Shown in pieces: positions 1-7,950 of a stretch of DNA of 54,495 nt. Under the pieces are notes generated by a model, which had not been told where the DNA came from, did no database searches, and saw only the letters and a program-made list of their open reading frames with translations. The stretch's first letter is position 1. Every line of letters starts with the position of its first letter. This DNA is from Pseudomonadota bacterium. GTDB lineage: Bacteria > Desulfobacterota > Desulfobacteria > Desulfobacterales > RPRI01. The stretch lies in NCBI GenBank assembly GCA_018901125.1, contig JAHIFE010000072.1, positions 1-54,495 of the forward strand, written 5' to 3'. Made by a program: the position numbers and the translations under genes.

Positions 1-78
1 ATACATGGAGTATTTCGAGGATTAAAATTTTCACCCAACGCAGAGATCGGCCAAAATGGGACGTTTTGAAACTGGCTC
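1..78. repeat. MITE-like repeat, copy 1 (left part cut by window edge)
   Basis: Right half of an element seen in full at 3726-3867 and 11400-11564. It shares the internal stretches GTATTTCGAGGAT and ACGCAGAGATCGGCC and the terminal ACGTTTTGAAACTGGCTC with those copies. It ends 14 bp before the ATG of the DUF4037 gene, so it could affect that gene's promoter. No coding capacity. Confidence 0.8.
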
Positions 79-92
79 GATAGTATGATATT

Positions 93-1019
93 ATGAAAGG
101 ACTTGAACTCAGTCGCAGGTATTATGATCAAATATACAGGCCCGCAATTGAAAAAAGTTTCGGGGATCGTACCGACAGGATGGCGTTCGGACTTGTGGGT
201 GAAGGCTCGGAATGCTACGGCTTTGACGATGAAATATCGCAAGATCACGATTTCGGGCCACGTGTCATTATTTGGCTGACGACCGGCGATTTTGGGGACT
301 TTGGCGCCGAGCTTCAAGCGGCGGTTTCGAAACTGCCCAAGCAATTTTTGGGATATGATGGTGTAAATACCAGCCAATACGGTGAAGGGCGAGAGGGTGT
401 ATTTACGATTCCTGAATTTTACGCAAGATTTATTGGAATGGATCATCCGCCGGATACAATTCGTGAATGGCGCCTTCTGCCGGAGGTAAATCTCTCAATT
501 GCAACGAACGGGGAGGTTTTTAGTGATCCGCTGGGAGAGTTCACAAAGTTTCGAAGTGCGCTGCTTGCTGGTTATCCCGAGGATCAGAGGCTTAAAATGA
601 TGGCTGCGCGCTGTATGAAGATGGCTCAGTCCGGCCAGTATAATTATCCGCGCAGTATCAAAAGAAACGAATTTGTCGCTGCCCAAATGGCTGCCGCCGA
701 GTTTACCGACGCAGCATCATCTTTGATATACTTAATAAACAATAAATATAAGCCTTTTTATAAATGGATGCATAGGGGACTTTTGGTAATGCCGGTGTTA
801 GGAGAGGAAAGCTACAATTTACTTGCCGCTATAGCAACATCAAGCTCCTTTGAAGAAAATATCAGCGGTATTGAAACTCTTTGCGGCTTGGTTATAAATA
901 AGCTGAGGGATATGGGGCTTACCGATTCATCATCGGATTTCCTTTTAGACCACGGACCCCAAATTCAGCAGAGAATAAAAGATGAGCAACTCAGGAATAT
1001 AGTACCCTGGGGTGAATAG
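93..1019 (+). CDS. DUF4037 domain-containing protein
   Basis: 308 aa. The N-terminal part (AFGLVGEGSECYGFDDEISQ, then DHDFGPRV) has the glycine-serine plus acidic pattern of the nucleotidyltransferase-like fold described for DUF4037 proteins. The substrate is unknown. A helical C-terminal half follows (about 150-300). The next gene, a DUF4125 protein, starts 17 bp downstream, and I recall these two families being neighbours in anaerobes, so a shared role is likely. No strong ribosome binding site is visible before the ATG at 93, which sits just after repeat copy 1; transcription may start inside or before the repeat. The family assignment rests on the N-terminal motif; the function is not known. 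Confidence 0.75.
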   Translation: MKGLELSRRYYDQIYRPAIEKSFGDRTDRMAFGLVGEGSECYGFDDEISQDHDFGPRVIIWLTTGDFGDFGAELQAAVSKLPKQFLGYDGVNTSQYGEGREGVFTIPEFYARFIGMDHPPDTIREWRLLPEVNLSIATNGEVFSDPLGEFTKFRSALLAGYPEDQRLKMMAARCMKMAQSGQYNYPRSIKRNEFVAAQMAAAEFTDAASSLIYLINNKYKPFYKWMHRGLLVMPVLGEESYNLLAAIATSSSFEENISGIETLCGLVINKLRDMGLTDSSSDFLLDHGPQIQQRIKDEQLRNIVPWGE

Positions 1020-1035
1020 AAAGGAGTACTTTAAT

Positions 1036-1662
1036 ATGGAACGCAAGGAATTAACAAAAAGCATACTTGAGCTTGAATGGGAGATGTTCACAAACGTTTC
1101 AAATGCCGATGGGCGGGCCTCATGTCAGGATGACAGACCGACCTTTATGATCATGCGAAAGGCACAGGCCGATATATGGGATATGGATACACTATCCAGC
1201 TATTCAAATGATCTGAAAGCCGCAAAAGAAAATAAAATAAACCTGATGACGATAAAATACGCGCGCATGATGGAAATAACTTTCCCGGATGAATATGAGG
1301 CTATTAAAAACGAGCTTCCGCCTGTATCGCCCCGGTCTCGTGAACTTGTTGATGAGATCGTAAAATATCACTTAAATTGGTCCATAGAGGCGTCCGGCAA
1401 ATATCCGAAGCTTTTTTCGCTTGGGCGTCCGGTAACTGCAGCAAACAGCAGGATTGGACACTTTTCCGCTTCAATCGACAACTATTTACAAAGTGAGCTG
1501 CTTACCTATTCAGAGGCAACGCTTGAGCTTTGTTTAAAAAATACCCTTGAGGCAGTAAGAAATGATGTAAACCTTTCTCTCGAAATATTAAAAAACACGG
1601 CTAAAAGCTATGGTTTCGAGACACTGGATGCAATCGAAGAAGCATTGTCTGAGAAGCGATAA
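1036..1662 (+). CDS. DUF4125 family protein
   Basis: 208 aa from the ATG at 1036, which has AAGGAG at 1021-1026. An in-frame ATG at 1012 overlaps the preceding gene and lacks such a site, so the later start is preferred. The N-terminal block (ILELEWEMFTNVSN, then CQDDRPTFMIMRKAQ) is the DUF4125 signature as I recall it. No signal peptide or membrane segment is seen, so it is probably cytoplasmic. It forms a two-gene operon with the DUF4037 gene upstream. It ends 19 bp from the convergent mtfA gene. Function unknown. Confidence 0.75.
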   Translation: MERKELTKSILELEWEMFTNVSNADGRASCQDDRPTFMIMRKAQADIWDMDTLSSYSNDLKAAKENKINLMTIKYARMMEITFPDEYEAIKNELPPVSPRSRELVDEIVKYHLNWSIEASGKYPKLFSLGRPVTAANSRIGHFSASIDNYLQSELLTYSEATLELCLKNTLEAVRNDVNLSLEILKNTAKSYGFETLDAIEEALSEKR

Positions 1663-1681
1663 GGTTTTTGGTGATTTTTTC

Positions 1682-2482
1682 TCACTCTTTAACTGAACAG
1701 ATGCGCTTCACGCGCAATGCCGGTTCCTGCCGGTAATAGGCGCTGAGAACGTGGTAGAGGTCGGGGGAATGCTCCTTTAGGGAGATGGGACGATCGAAGA
1801 ACTCCTCGGTGGCCACGGCAAAGAACTCGGCCTCGTTCTTCGCACCGTATGCGTCGAGGAAGGTTTTATGGCCTTTCTCGGCGAGGCTGCGCAGTCGAAG
1901 GAATTCGCGGGAACACACGGCCACCCATTCAGCTAACTGTTCGCGGTCGGAGAGAGGTGGAGTGCCGTCGGCAGCTCCGTCAAGCATATCGAGCTTGTGG
2001 GCGAACTCGTGATAAACAACGTTATGACCCTGCTCAGGGTGACGCGCTCCGTGTAGAACTGCATCCCATACGAGTATTACCGGACCCTGGGCGAAGGCCT
2101 GGCCCATAAGGGGGACGGGAACCTCCACCGGGCCGTTTACGCGCTCGAAGAAGCCGGGGCGGTGTTCGGGAGGAACAACGGTGGATGGGTAGACAAGAAT
2201 TGAATCAACGTTGCGATAGTAGTTGTGGGGAAGTCCCAGCAGCAGCAGACACGCCTGTGCCGCAATAGTAACGCGAATCTCGTCGGTAAGGTCGAGGCCG
2301 CCACAGCCCTCCCAGTGCTTCTCCTCCAGGAAAACCTGCATCAATGCTCGCAGATCGGCACGTTCAATCTCATTGAGCACACAATAATGGAACACGTTTG
2401 CACGCACAAAGCCATCCCACTCAGCTGGAAACTGACGCTTTCGTATCTTTGCGCGGCGATGATCGCGAAACCAGTGGAACAT
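1682..2482 (-). CDS. mtfA: MtfA-type zinc peptidase (M90 family)
   Basis: 266 aa, the usual MtfA length. The zinc-binding HEFAH motif is at residues 158-162, followed by KLDMLDG, and a downstream AEFFAVATEEFF block supplies the likely third ligand region, as in peptidase family M90. E. coli MtfA binds the repressor Mlc and has aminopeptidase activity; whether that holds here is unknown. The gene is visibly more GC-rich than everything around it, with many G/C third positions, which suggests recent acquisition. It stands alone, convergent with the DUF4125 gene. Probably cytoplasmic: no signal peptide. Confidence 0.88.
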   Translation of the reverse strand: MFHWFRDHRRAKIRKRQFPAEWDGFVRANVFHYCVLNEIERADLRALMQVFLEEKHWEGCGGLDLTDEIRVTIAAQACLLLLGLPHNYYRNVDSILVYPSTVVPPEHRPGFFERVNGPVEVPVPLMGQAFAQGPVILVWDAVLHGARHPEQGHNVVYHEFAHKLDMLDGAADGTPPLSDREQLAEWVAVCSREFLRLRSLAEKGHKTFLDAYGAKNEAEFFAVATEEFFDRPISLKEHSPDLYHVLSAYYRQEPALRVKRICSVKE

Positions 2483-2793
2483 GGACTACGCTCTCCTGTA
2501 GTGCAATATAGGATAAATGCCTATGAAATATATTTGAAGCTCAGATCATAAGAATACAATAATCGGAATATTATTATGATAAACACTATACAATGTTTTA
2601 TAGAATCGTCTACAGTTATTTCGTCCGGGGCTTTTAATAAAGAGATTTGGGAGCTTGAATCTGATTACTCAAAAGTACGTCCGGTTTATTTTTGAAACGA
2701 GAAAAGCTCCGCTTTAATTTAGATGACCAGTTTCAAATAAAATTAATAACGACCGTTTTGCTCTATAGCTTACCGCACTATACTGCTATGCGT
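2483..2793. other. Intergenic region without recognised gene
   Basis: 311 bp between mtfA and the ydjY-like gene, both on the minus strand. It is AT-rich, in sharp contrast to mtfA. It should hold the mtfA promoter. No convincing ORF, repeat or terminator was seen. Confidence 0.5.
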
Positions 2794-3687
2794 TCATTTA
2801 CTACCGTCTTTTGTAGATGATAAACGATGTGGTCCATATATTGACTTGATAACCACCTCTACTATAGACCCTACTGGCGGCATACGATCCCAGTTGACCT
2901 TGTAGTAGTTTACAGTAGTTTTCAAAGGCAGCACATTGTCGGTAATTATGCCGCCGTTGCAGTCGGAAGGGCAGACAATGCAGCCTGAAGGAAAATTTAA
3001 GGCCTCGCCTGAGCCGTGATAAACAAAATGAGGCGTATAGGGCTTGATCACATCTTTTCCTTCCACAATAATTTTTTCCTGAATGAAATCTTCAAGAGCT
3101 GCTTCCACGATATCGCCGTTTTTCTCAAAGCGAATGGTTACAATAACAGGATCGCCGTCCAGATAATCCTCAATTGTAGTGGTGGGTTTAAGACCGGTGC
3201 GGGCGGCCACTTCCTCAAATGGAATAATCCTTCTTGATTGAACACCTATTGCCTGAATGGATTTGTTGATATCGGTGCGGGAAACATCCGTGGTAAATAT
3301 AAAAAAACTCTCCATTTTGCCGCCTTTTGCCCCGAAAAAAGCCTGAAAGCGCCTGCCCCAGTCAACCACGGAAGGCTTGGTCACATCCTTGGTAACGATC
3401 GCAGAAATGCGCAATTCCTTGTTTGCGTTATCCACAATCATCATCCCACCTGAAGTTCCTTTAAAAATTTTCATCTCAGAGTTCTTCTTTGCTTCTGCAA
3501 AGGCACTTGTTCCGGCAAGCGTACTTACTCCTAAAACACTTGCAGCCAAGGTCTTTAAAAATATTGATCTTGTCATTTCACCTGGTTTTGTAATTTCCTT
3601 TGCCCCGACTTCCCCACCTAAGAGCACATCACCGGATGTGGTATTACAACAGGAACATCCGCAGTTTTGATTTTTTTTTGAATCCAT
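2794..3687 (-). CDS. YdjY-like exported protein with N-terminal Cys cluster
   Basis: 297 aa. A short cysteine-rich head (CGCSCC at residues 9-14) precedes a hydrophobic signal-like segment (about 38-65, ending in AFA), so the mature part is probably exported. The export segment carries only one arginine (TRSIFLK), so it is not a proper twin-arginine signal. The remainder resembles the YdjY domain and includes a late SGCIVCPSDC motif. The first ATG is chosen because GGGAGG lies six bases upstream; an internal ATG at codon 38 would remove the Cys head. In E. coli, ydjY sits between two TVP38-type genes, ydjX and ydjZ, and TVP38-like genes lie just upstream here too. The function of YdjY is unknown; a redox role is inferred from the cysteines and neighbours. 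Confidence 0.65.
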   Translation of the reverse strand: MDSKKNQNCGCSCCNTTSGDVLLGGEVGAKEITKPGEMTRSIFLKTLAASVLGVSTLAGTSAFAEAKKNSEMKIFKGTSGGMMIVDNANKELRISAIVTKDVTKPSVVDWGRRFQAFFGAKGGKMESFFIFTTDVSRTDINKSIQAIGVQSRRIIPFEEVAARTGLKPTTTIEDYLDGDPVIVTIRFEKNGDIVEAALEDFIQEKIIVEGKDVIKPYTPHFVYHGSGEALNFPSGCIVCPSDCNGGIITDNVLPLKTTVNYYKVNWDRMPPVGSIVEVVIKSIYGPHRLSSTKDGSK

Positions 3688-3725
3688 TCTAAACCTCCCT
3701 GGGCTTTGGCAACCCTTTTTCTATT

Positions 3726-3867
3726 GAGCCTCTTTCAAAACGTTTCAGTTTGGTCAAGGTCAAGGCGGGCGAAAATTTTAACCACAGGAATACATTTAGT
3801 ATTTCGAGGATTAAAATTTGAGCCCAACGCAGAGATCGGCCTAAATGGGACGTTTTGAAACTGGCTC
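3726..3867. repeat. MITE-like repeat, copy 2
   Basis: 142 bp starting GAGCC and ending GGCTC, with terminal inverted repeats around TTTCAAAACGT / ACGTTTTGAAA and inner complementary blocks (GAAAATTTTAACC / GGATTAAAATTT). It could fold into one long hairpin. Same orientation as copy 1, opposite to copy 3. No ORF. It sits between the ydjY-like gene and the gene encoded upstream of it. Confidence 0.85.
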
Positions 3868-3883
3868 TATTGTTAATCGGACC

Positions 3884-4504
3884 TTAATGGATATAAACCA
3901 AGGCCATTTTGATTAAAATTCCAGAAACCATAAAAATTATAAAATTTCTGAATTTGATTTTAAACAATGCCGCCAGGATTGACGGTAGTAAAATTGTTAA
4001 ATATGGGATGCAATACAATGTGCATAGAACCACCTGCATCCACCAGGATTTTGAAAAAGACGCCTTGTCTTTAAATAAAGGAATGCCTCCCAGGAAAAAG
4101 ACTCCTAGACCAAATATACACATCCCCATGAGTGTGCTGGTGATTATGTTAAGAAGTATCCCGGAACCGGGTCCGAAAGCATTGATTATTGAAACCGCAA
4201 GCGCAGACCAGGAAAAGGGAGTTATAAAGGCAGTGATAAATTGGGCCAGGAAAAGCTGGGGAAGGCAGGCAACCGGACCTAAAGTTTTGAAATATTCTGA
4301 AAGTAAGGGCACATTTGCTGCTTTCAGATTATTTATCAGAAATAAGCAGTGAAATTCTGCCGTGTAAATATAGCTGTTAAGAATATAAAAGAAATGGATA
4401 ATTAAAAAATACGTTATCGCACATAGCGCGCCCACTCCGAAAAGGATATATATCTTTCTTTTCAATATAGACATAGTATTTGAAGACATATCAGCTTTAT
4501 TCAT
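3884..4504 (-). CDS. Multi-pass membrane protein, possibly divergent TVP38/TMEM64-like
   Basis: 206 aa from the ATG at 4504, one base after the TAG of the upstream Fe-S/TVP38 fusion gene, so the two are probably translationally coupled. A longer reading frame upstream lies inside that gene and is unlikely. Several hydrophobic segments are seen. The middle part (FITPFSWSALAVSIINAFGP, then a glycine-rich GLGVFFLGG) loosely follows the TVP38 pattern of a proline-rich re-entrant loop plus a G-rich helix, but without its usual charged GR motif. The pairing with ydjY and a TVP38 domain mirrors E. coli ydjXYZ. The family call is tentative; a membrane protein is certain. Confidence 0.55.
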   Translation of the reverse strand: MNKADMSSNTMSILKRKIYILFGVGALCAITYFLIIHFFYILNSYIYTAEFHCLFLINNLKAANVPLLSEYFKTLGPVACLPQLFLAQFITAFITPFSWSALAVSIINAFGPGSGILLNIITSTLMGMCIFGLGVFFLGGIPLFKDKASFSKSWWMQVVLCTLYCIPYLTILLPSILAALFKIKFRNFIIFMVSGILIKMALVYIH

Positions 4505-4505
4505 T

Positions 4506-6356
4506 CTACAAAGGATCCGATATCCCTTTTCCGGTCTTATATTTTTTATAAAAAAGCGGAATAAGAGAAACCAGAACAATGAGTATGATTCCTGCCACTA
4601 AACTCCCCGATACTTTTCCCTTTATCAGATCTAAAAGCGAACTTGAAAACACGATGAAAGCAATACATGCCGGAAGCATACATATAAAAGTGGTCAGCAC
4701 ATAATGTATAAATTTAATTTTAGTCAGACCAAAGGCGTAGTTTAAGAGGTTAAAAGGAAATAAAGGGATCAGCCGGGTAAAGGCTACCACCTTCCATCCA
4801 TATTTTTCAACCCCCTCATCCAGCCTTCGCCATTTGGAACCCGCAAGTTTAGCGTTAATCCAGTTTCTGGCCACGTAGCGTGATATCAAAAAAGCCACAC
4901 TGGCGCCAATGGTAGCACTGGTGATCGTATAAACAACTCCCCAGAAAGGCCCGAAAAGGATACCGCCTACAATAGTAATTGGAAGGCCGGGCAAAAAAAG
5001 AGCAGGTGCAATAATATAAATCAACATATAAATGACAGGTGCAAGAACCCCTTTGGATGCCACTAGTTCTCTTAAGGTATCTGTCTCAAAATATTTTGCA
5101 GCTCCGCCGGCATGAACAAGTATAATTGCGGATACGACAGCCAGGATGATAATGACACGCTTTACTACCACGGATTTGCTTGCTGTTTGCTGAACTGAAA
5201 ATGTCCTTTCCCTGGATATGGCAGTATTCAGTTTATTTTTTAAATGCTGTTTAAGTCTCAAACGCTTCCAGTAGGTTATCGGAGCTTTGCAAACTTTTGC
5301 TTTGCCTGCCAGTGTGTTTTCCGGATCAAAATACAGATCAAGAATATGATCGGCGGGCATAAATTGATTCAAAAAATTCGCACATCCTGCGCAATAGGTG
5401 ATAACGCGGTTTCCATTATGTTCCTGTTTTCGGATTCCCGCCCATTTATAAGAAAGATCGGGAGACAAAGCCCCCACTGATCCGCCTTCGCCGCAACAGA
5501 TTGTATTTTTCCCGGAATGCGGCATTTCCTGAATTGTAAACCCCAGTTGCTCTATGAGCCTTCGCACGGAGCTTTGGACCGGCTCCTTAAAGCGCATAGC
5601 ACATGGGTCATGGACAGTCACAGTTTGTGCAGATATTATTTTGGCGGGAATATCAAGCTTGGCAAGAAACTCATAGACACTCATAACGGAAAGATCCCCG
5701 CCGTATTGATCAAATATCTTGTAGCAATTAGGGCAGGCCACCAGTACTTTATTGATTTTATTCTGAATCAGAAAATCCTTCATTTCTTCAAACATGACGT
5801 TAAAAAATTCATTCCGTCCCAGATCATGAGATGGCTTGGTACAGCAGTCCAGCACAATCCCGATAGAGGGAATTTTTTGCTGAATAAGTTCAAACAGAGC
5901 AAGCGTCTTATCAGCTCTGGTGCCGGGAAGTGTGCAGCCGGGGAAAAATATTGTATCGCACCCTTCCGGCAAACCATACCAACTGAAGAGTTTTGATGTG
6001 CCCTTTTTTTCATAGGCCAAAATACCGCTGTGCTCCTGAAAGACACCGAGCCCTTGCCTTACAGCCTCACGTCGCATTTCAAGAAACATACTTGCCGGAT
6101 TCACCTTTGCCGGACATACCGCTGCACATAACCCGCAGAGGCTGCATTCAAATGCCATTGTCTTAAAGGTCTTGTCTGAAAGATCAAAAGTTTCGGCGAT
6201 CTCTTTAGGCTTGCCGTATTGTTTTAGAAATTCGCACTCATTTTGACAAAGCTTACAGTTGGTACATTTCAAAGAGACAGTTTGTAATTCTTGCTGCAAT
6301 GCAAAATTTTGTGTTTTTACAGATGATTCGGTTTTTCCTGAATAGGGACTATTCAT
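4506..6356 (-). CDS. Fusion of HdrD-like Fe-S/CCG oxidoreductase and TVP38/TMEM64 membrane domain
   Basis: 616 aa. Residues 31-41 and 71-81 are two CxxCxxCxxxC [4Fe-4S] motifs. Two cysteine-rich (CCG) domains follow: PGC...DCC...CPNC and HDPC...CCGEGG...CAGC, the type that binds substrate thiols or non-cubane clusters in HdrB/HdrD and GlpC. From about 395 the protein becomes membrane-embedded and matches TVP38/TMEM64 (FLPGLPITIVGGILFGPFWG, then LISRYVARN). The electron-transfer part should be cytoplasmic, tethered by the membrane part. The join carries WKRLRLKQHLKNKL, which resembles the region after the CCG domains in the oxidoreductase at 35538-37811. Likely operon with the DsrE-like gene (6377) upstream and the membrane gene downstream. 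Substrate unknown. Confidence 0.82.
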   Translation of the reverse strand: MNSPYSGKTESSVKTQNFALQQELQTVSLKCTNCKLCQNECEFLKQYGKPKEIAETFDLSDKTFKTMAFECSLCGLCAAVCPAKVNPASMFLEMRREAVRQGLGVFQEHSGILAYEKKGTSKLFSWYGLPEGCDTIFFPGCTLPGTRADKTLALFELIQQKIPSIGIVLDCCTKPSHDLGRNEFFNVMFEEMKDFLIQNKINKVLVACPNCYKIFDQYGGDLSVMSVYEFLAKLDIPAKIISAQTVTVHDPCAMRFKEPVQSSVRRLIEQLGFTIQEMPHSGKNTICCGEGGSVGALSPDLSYKWAGIRKQEHNGNRVITYCAGCANFLNQFMPADHILDLYFDPENTLAGKAKVCKAPITYWKRLRLKQHLKNKLNTAISRERTFSVQQTASKSVVVKRVIIILAVVSAIILVHAGGAAKYFETDTLRELVASKGVLAPVIYMLIYIIAPALFLPGLPITIVGGILFGPFWGVVYTITSATIGASVAFLISRYVARNWINAKLAGSKWRRLDEGVEKYGWKVVAFTRLIPLFPFNLLNYAFGLTKIKFIHYVLTTFICMLPACIAFIVFSSSLLDLIKGKVSGSLVAGIILIVLVSLIPLFYKKYKTGKGISDPL

Positions 6357-6376
6357 TTAAGCTTTACTCCGGCTCA

Positions 6377-6709
6377 TTAAAGAGTAATCACCTGATCAAT
6401 CCCCGCTCCGGCCAGCGCCTTATATAAATCCGGAAAACAGCCTATGGTCGCTGCTTCCACCAGACAGTCCTGGATTCTGCGATCAATAACACATTTATCA
6501 CATCCCATGAGCAACATTCCTTTTTCCGCAGCAATCCGGGACAGACGTTCTCCCACATCATTGCCTTCTACCAGCATAAAAGTATTATCTAAAAAAAAGA
6601 ACATACCGCACACTTCAAATCCGTGTGTACCTGATTCCAATTGCGGAATGATCATATTACTCAAAATATAGTGTGTATTGGAGGTGGAAAAAATATAGGC
6701 TACTTTCAT
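6377..6709 (-). CDS. DsrE-like small sulfur-relay-type protein
   Basis: 110 aa from the ATG at 6709, which has a GGAG site close upstream; an ATG four codons earlier overlaps that site. The fold pattern (VAYIFSTSN at the start, GMFFFLDNTFML, then LLMGCDKCVIDRRI) is that of DsrE/DsrF-like proteins, which carry sulfur or selenium on a conserved cysteine. Cysteines in GCDKC and later in EAATIGCF are candidates. It lies 20 bp upstream of the Fe-S/TVP38 fusion and probably starts that operon, which suggests a thiol or persulfide partner for the CCG domains. It may belong to the DsrE-related group called SaoD in protein-family databases, but I cannot confirm this. Confidence 0.65.
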   Translation of the reverse strand: MKVAYIFSTSNTHYILSNMIIPQLESGTHGFEVCGMFFFLDNTFMLVEGNDVGERLSRIAAEKGMLLMGCDKCVIDRRIQDCLVEAATIGCFPDLYKALAGAGIDQVITL

Positions 6710-7125
6710 GAAAATCTCCATAATAAGTCATATTACAGCGGTTGTAGTTTCTTTGTTAGTGCAAATCCGGATATGGTTATCTACTATTAATGGAAGGAGA
6801 TATTGTCAAATCGATAATTATTATACCTTCAGAATGGATGTATTGATAATTTGTATGTATACATATTGTCTGTACAATCTTCGCCTATGACTTACGGCCA
6901 AAATGAAAGCGTGATAAAGTAATCAGTCAATAATTTTGTGGTGGAATAGAGTGATGCCTGTGTGGATTAACATAAGGATTGGGTTAGTTGCCCATGATAA
7001 TAGTATGGCTACTATAGCTATTTTTAAATTCTGTTTATTCATTTGTCTCTTGCAACAGTTTAATCACCGGCCCGGTTTTTTGGGTCCGGTGAATTTTCAG
7101 GTGGCGGGTTTTTTAAATATGATTT
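6710..7125. other. Intergenic region
   Basis: 416 bp between the DsrE-like gene and the toxin gene. It should contain the promoter of the DsrE-like/Fe-S-TVP38 operon. Apart from the hairpin at 7064-7092 nothing specific was recognised. Confidence 0.5.
7064..7092 (-). terminator. Hairpin downstream of toxin gene, possible terminator
   Basis: Arms TCACCGG (7064-7070) and CCGGTGA (7086-7092), extended by CCC/GGG with one bulged T, around an A/T-rich loop. It lies about 34 bp beyond the stop of the YoeB-like gene on the minus strand. There is no clear T-run after it, so termination is only suggested. Confidence 0.4.
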
Positions 7126-7386
7126 TTAATAATGATAACGCGCTTGCACAAAATCGATTCTATCATGCCCAACAGCGTAAACCAGCCGGTGTTCTTGGGT
7201 TATTCGACGGGACCAGACACCTGATCCAAGAAATTTAAGAGGTTCGGGTTTGCCGATTCCATGAAAAGGGTCTCTCAAAACCGCTTCTATCAATTGAAAT
7301 ATACGAAGGGCTATTTTTCGATCAGTTTCCACCCAGTATCGCAGGTCCTCTCTAAATTCCGGCTGGAATACGGATTCCGTTGGCAT
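7126..7386 (-). CDS. yoeB: YoeB/Txe family toxin (ribosome-dependent mRNA interferase)
   Basis: 86 aa from the ATG at 7386 (CAGGTG upstream), close to the 84 aa of E. coli YoeB. Frames starting further upstream would overlap the antitoxin gene. Family hallmarks are present: YWVETDRKIALRI, the GKPEPLKF block, WSRRITQEHRLVY, and the C-terminal ARYHY with the catalytic His-Tyr. YoeB binds the ribosome and cleaves mRNA in the A site; the antitoxin blocks it. It lies 28 bp downstream of the YefM-like antitoxin in one operon. All residues expected for activity appear present. Confidence 0.92.
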   Translation of the reverse strand: MPTESVFQPEFREDLRYWVETDRKIALRIFQLIEAVLRDPFHGIGKPEPLKFLGSGVWSRRITQEHRLVYAVGHDRIDFVQARYHY

Positions 7387-7414
7387 TTTAGCACCTGAAC
7401 GGTTTTTGATTTTT

Positions 7415-7693
7415 TTACTCAAGACCGACCTCGTTTCGAAGGTCATCGATCGTTTGGGAAACACCGGAGCCTTTTTTGACCCTGTCCAGTGCCGTTAAAA
7501 GCCGCTTTGCATTTTTAGGTGATCGAAGAAGGTGCGCTGTTTCAAGCACACCAGCCAGCTCACTTGCGGTTATCATGGCGACATCTTCGCGGCCACGCCT
7601 CTGAATGATAACGACCTCTCTGTTTTTCGTGACCTCATCCATTAAAGATGCCAAGCCCGCACGAGCTTGAGTGTATGTGGTTTGTATTGCCAT
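7415..7693 (-). CDS. yefM: YefM/Phd family antitoxin
   Basis: 92 aa. The N-terminal half (TYTQARAGLASLMDEV, then EVVIIQRRGREDVAMITASE) is the Phd/YefM DNA-binding fold. The acidic C-terminal tail should wrap the toxin. A strong GGAGGG site precedes the ATG. The palindrome at 7711-7731, 18 bp upstream, contains the TGTACA element known for YefM operators, so autoregulation is likely. The pair looks intact and stands as an isolated two-gene operon. Confidence 0.92.
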   Translation of the reverse strand: MAIQTTYTQARAGLASLMDEVTKNREVVIIQRRGREDVAMITASELAGVLETAHLLRSPKNAKRLLTALDRVKKGSGVSQTIDDLRNEVGLE

Positions 7694-7710
7694 ATTTCCC
7701 TCCTGTTTTA

Positions 7711-7731
7711 ATGTACAGGTTAACAGTACAT
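7711..7731. promoter_or_regulatory. YefM-type operator
   Basis: Inverted repeat ATGTAC (7711-7716) and GTACAT (7726-7731) around a 9-bp spacer that itself centres on GTTAAC. It includes TGTACA, the hexamer bound by E. coli YefM. It lies just upstream of the antitoxin's ribosome binding site. Confidence 0.7.
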
Positions 7732-7950
7732 GTTTTATAGGGGGTTGTCAATACATTTGAAATAAGTCTCAGATGCAAGTGATCGCCAACGTTCACCGGC
7801 GGGGACGGAGCGGAGCGGAGTTCCCGTCCGTGTGCAAGGCGTGGTTCGATGATTCTGGTTTCCAGTTGTCTTTGACGAGTCTTCCGTCAATTAAAAAAAA
7901 GTTTAGTTGACATCGGATCAAGTCCGCTCTTGAATCTCCTTGCATTATTA

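Noticed and set aside
1012-1035. Upstream start for the DUF4125 gene
   Set aside because: It overlaps the previous gene and places the only good ribosome binding site inside the coding region.
6936-7238. 100-aa plus-strand reading frame
   Set aside because: Runs antisense through the YoeB-like toxin gene and the hairpin; no family features.
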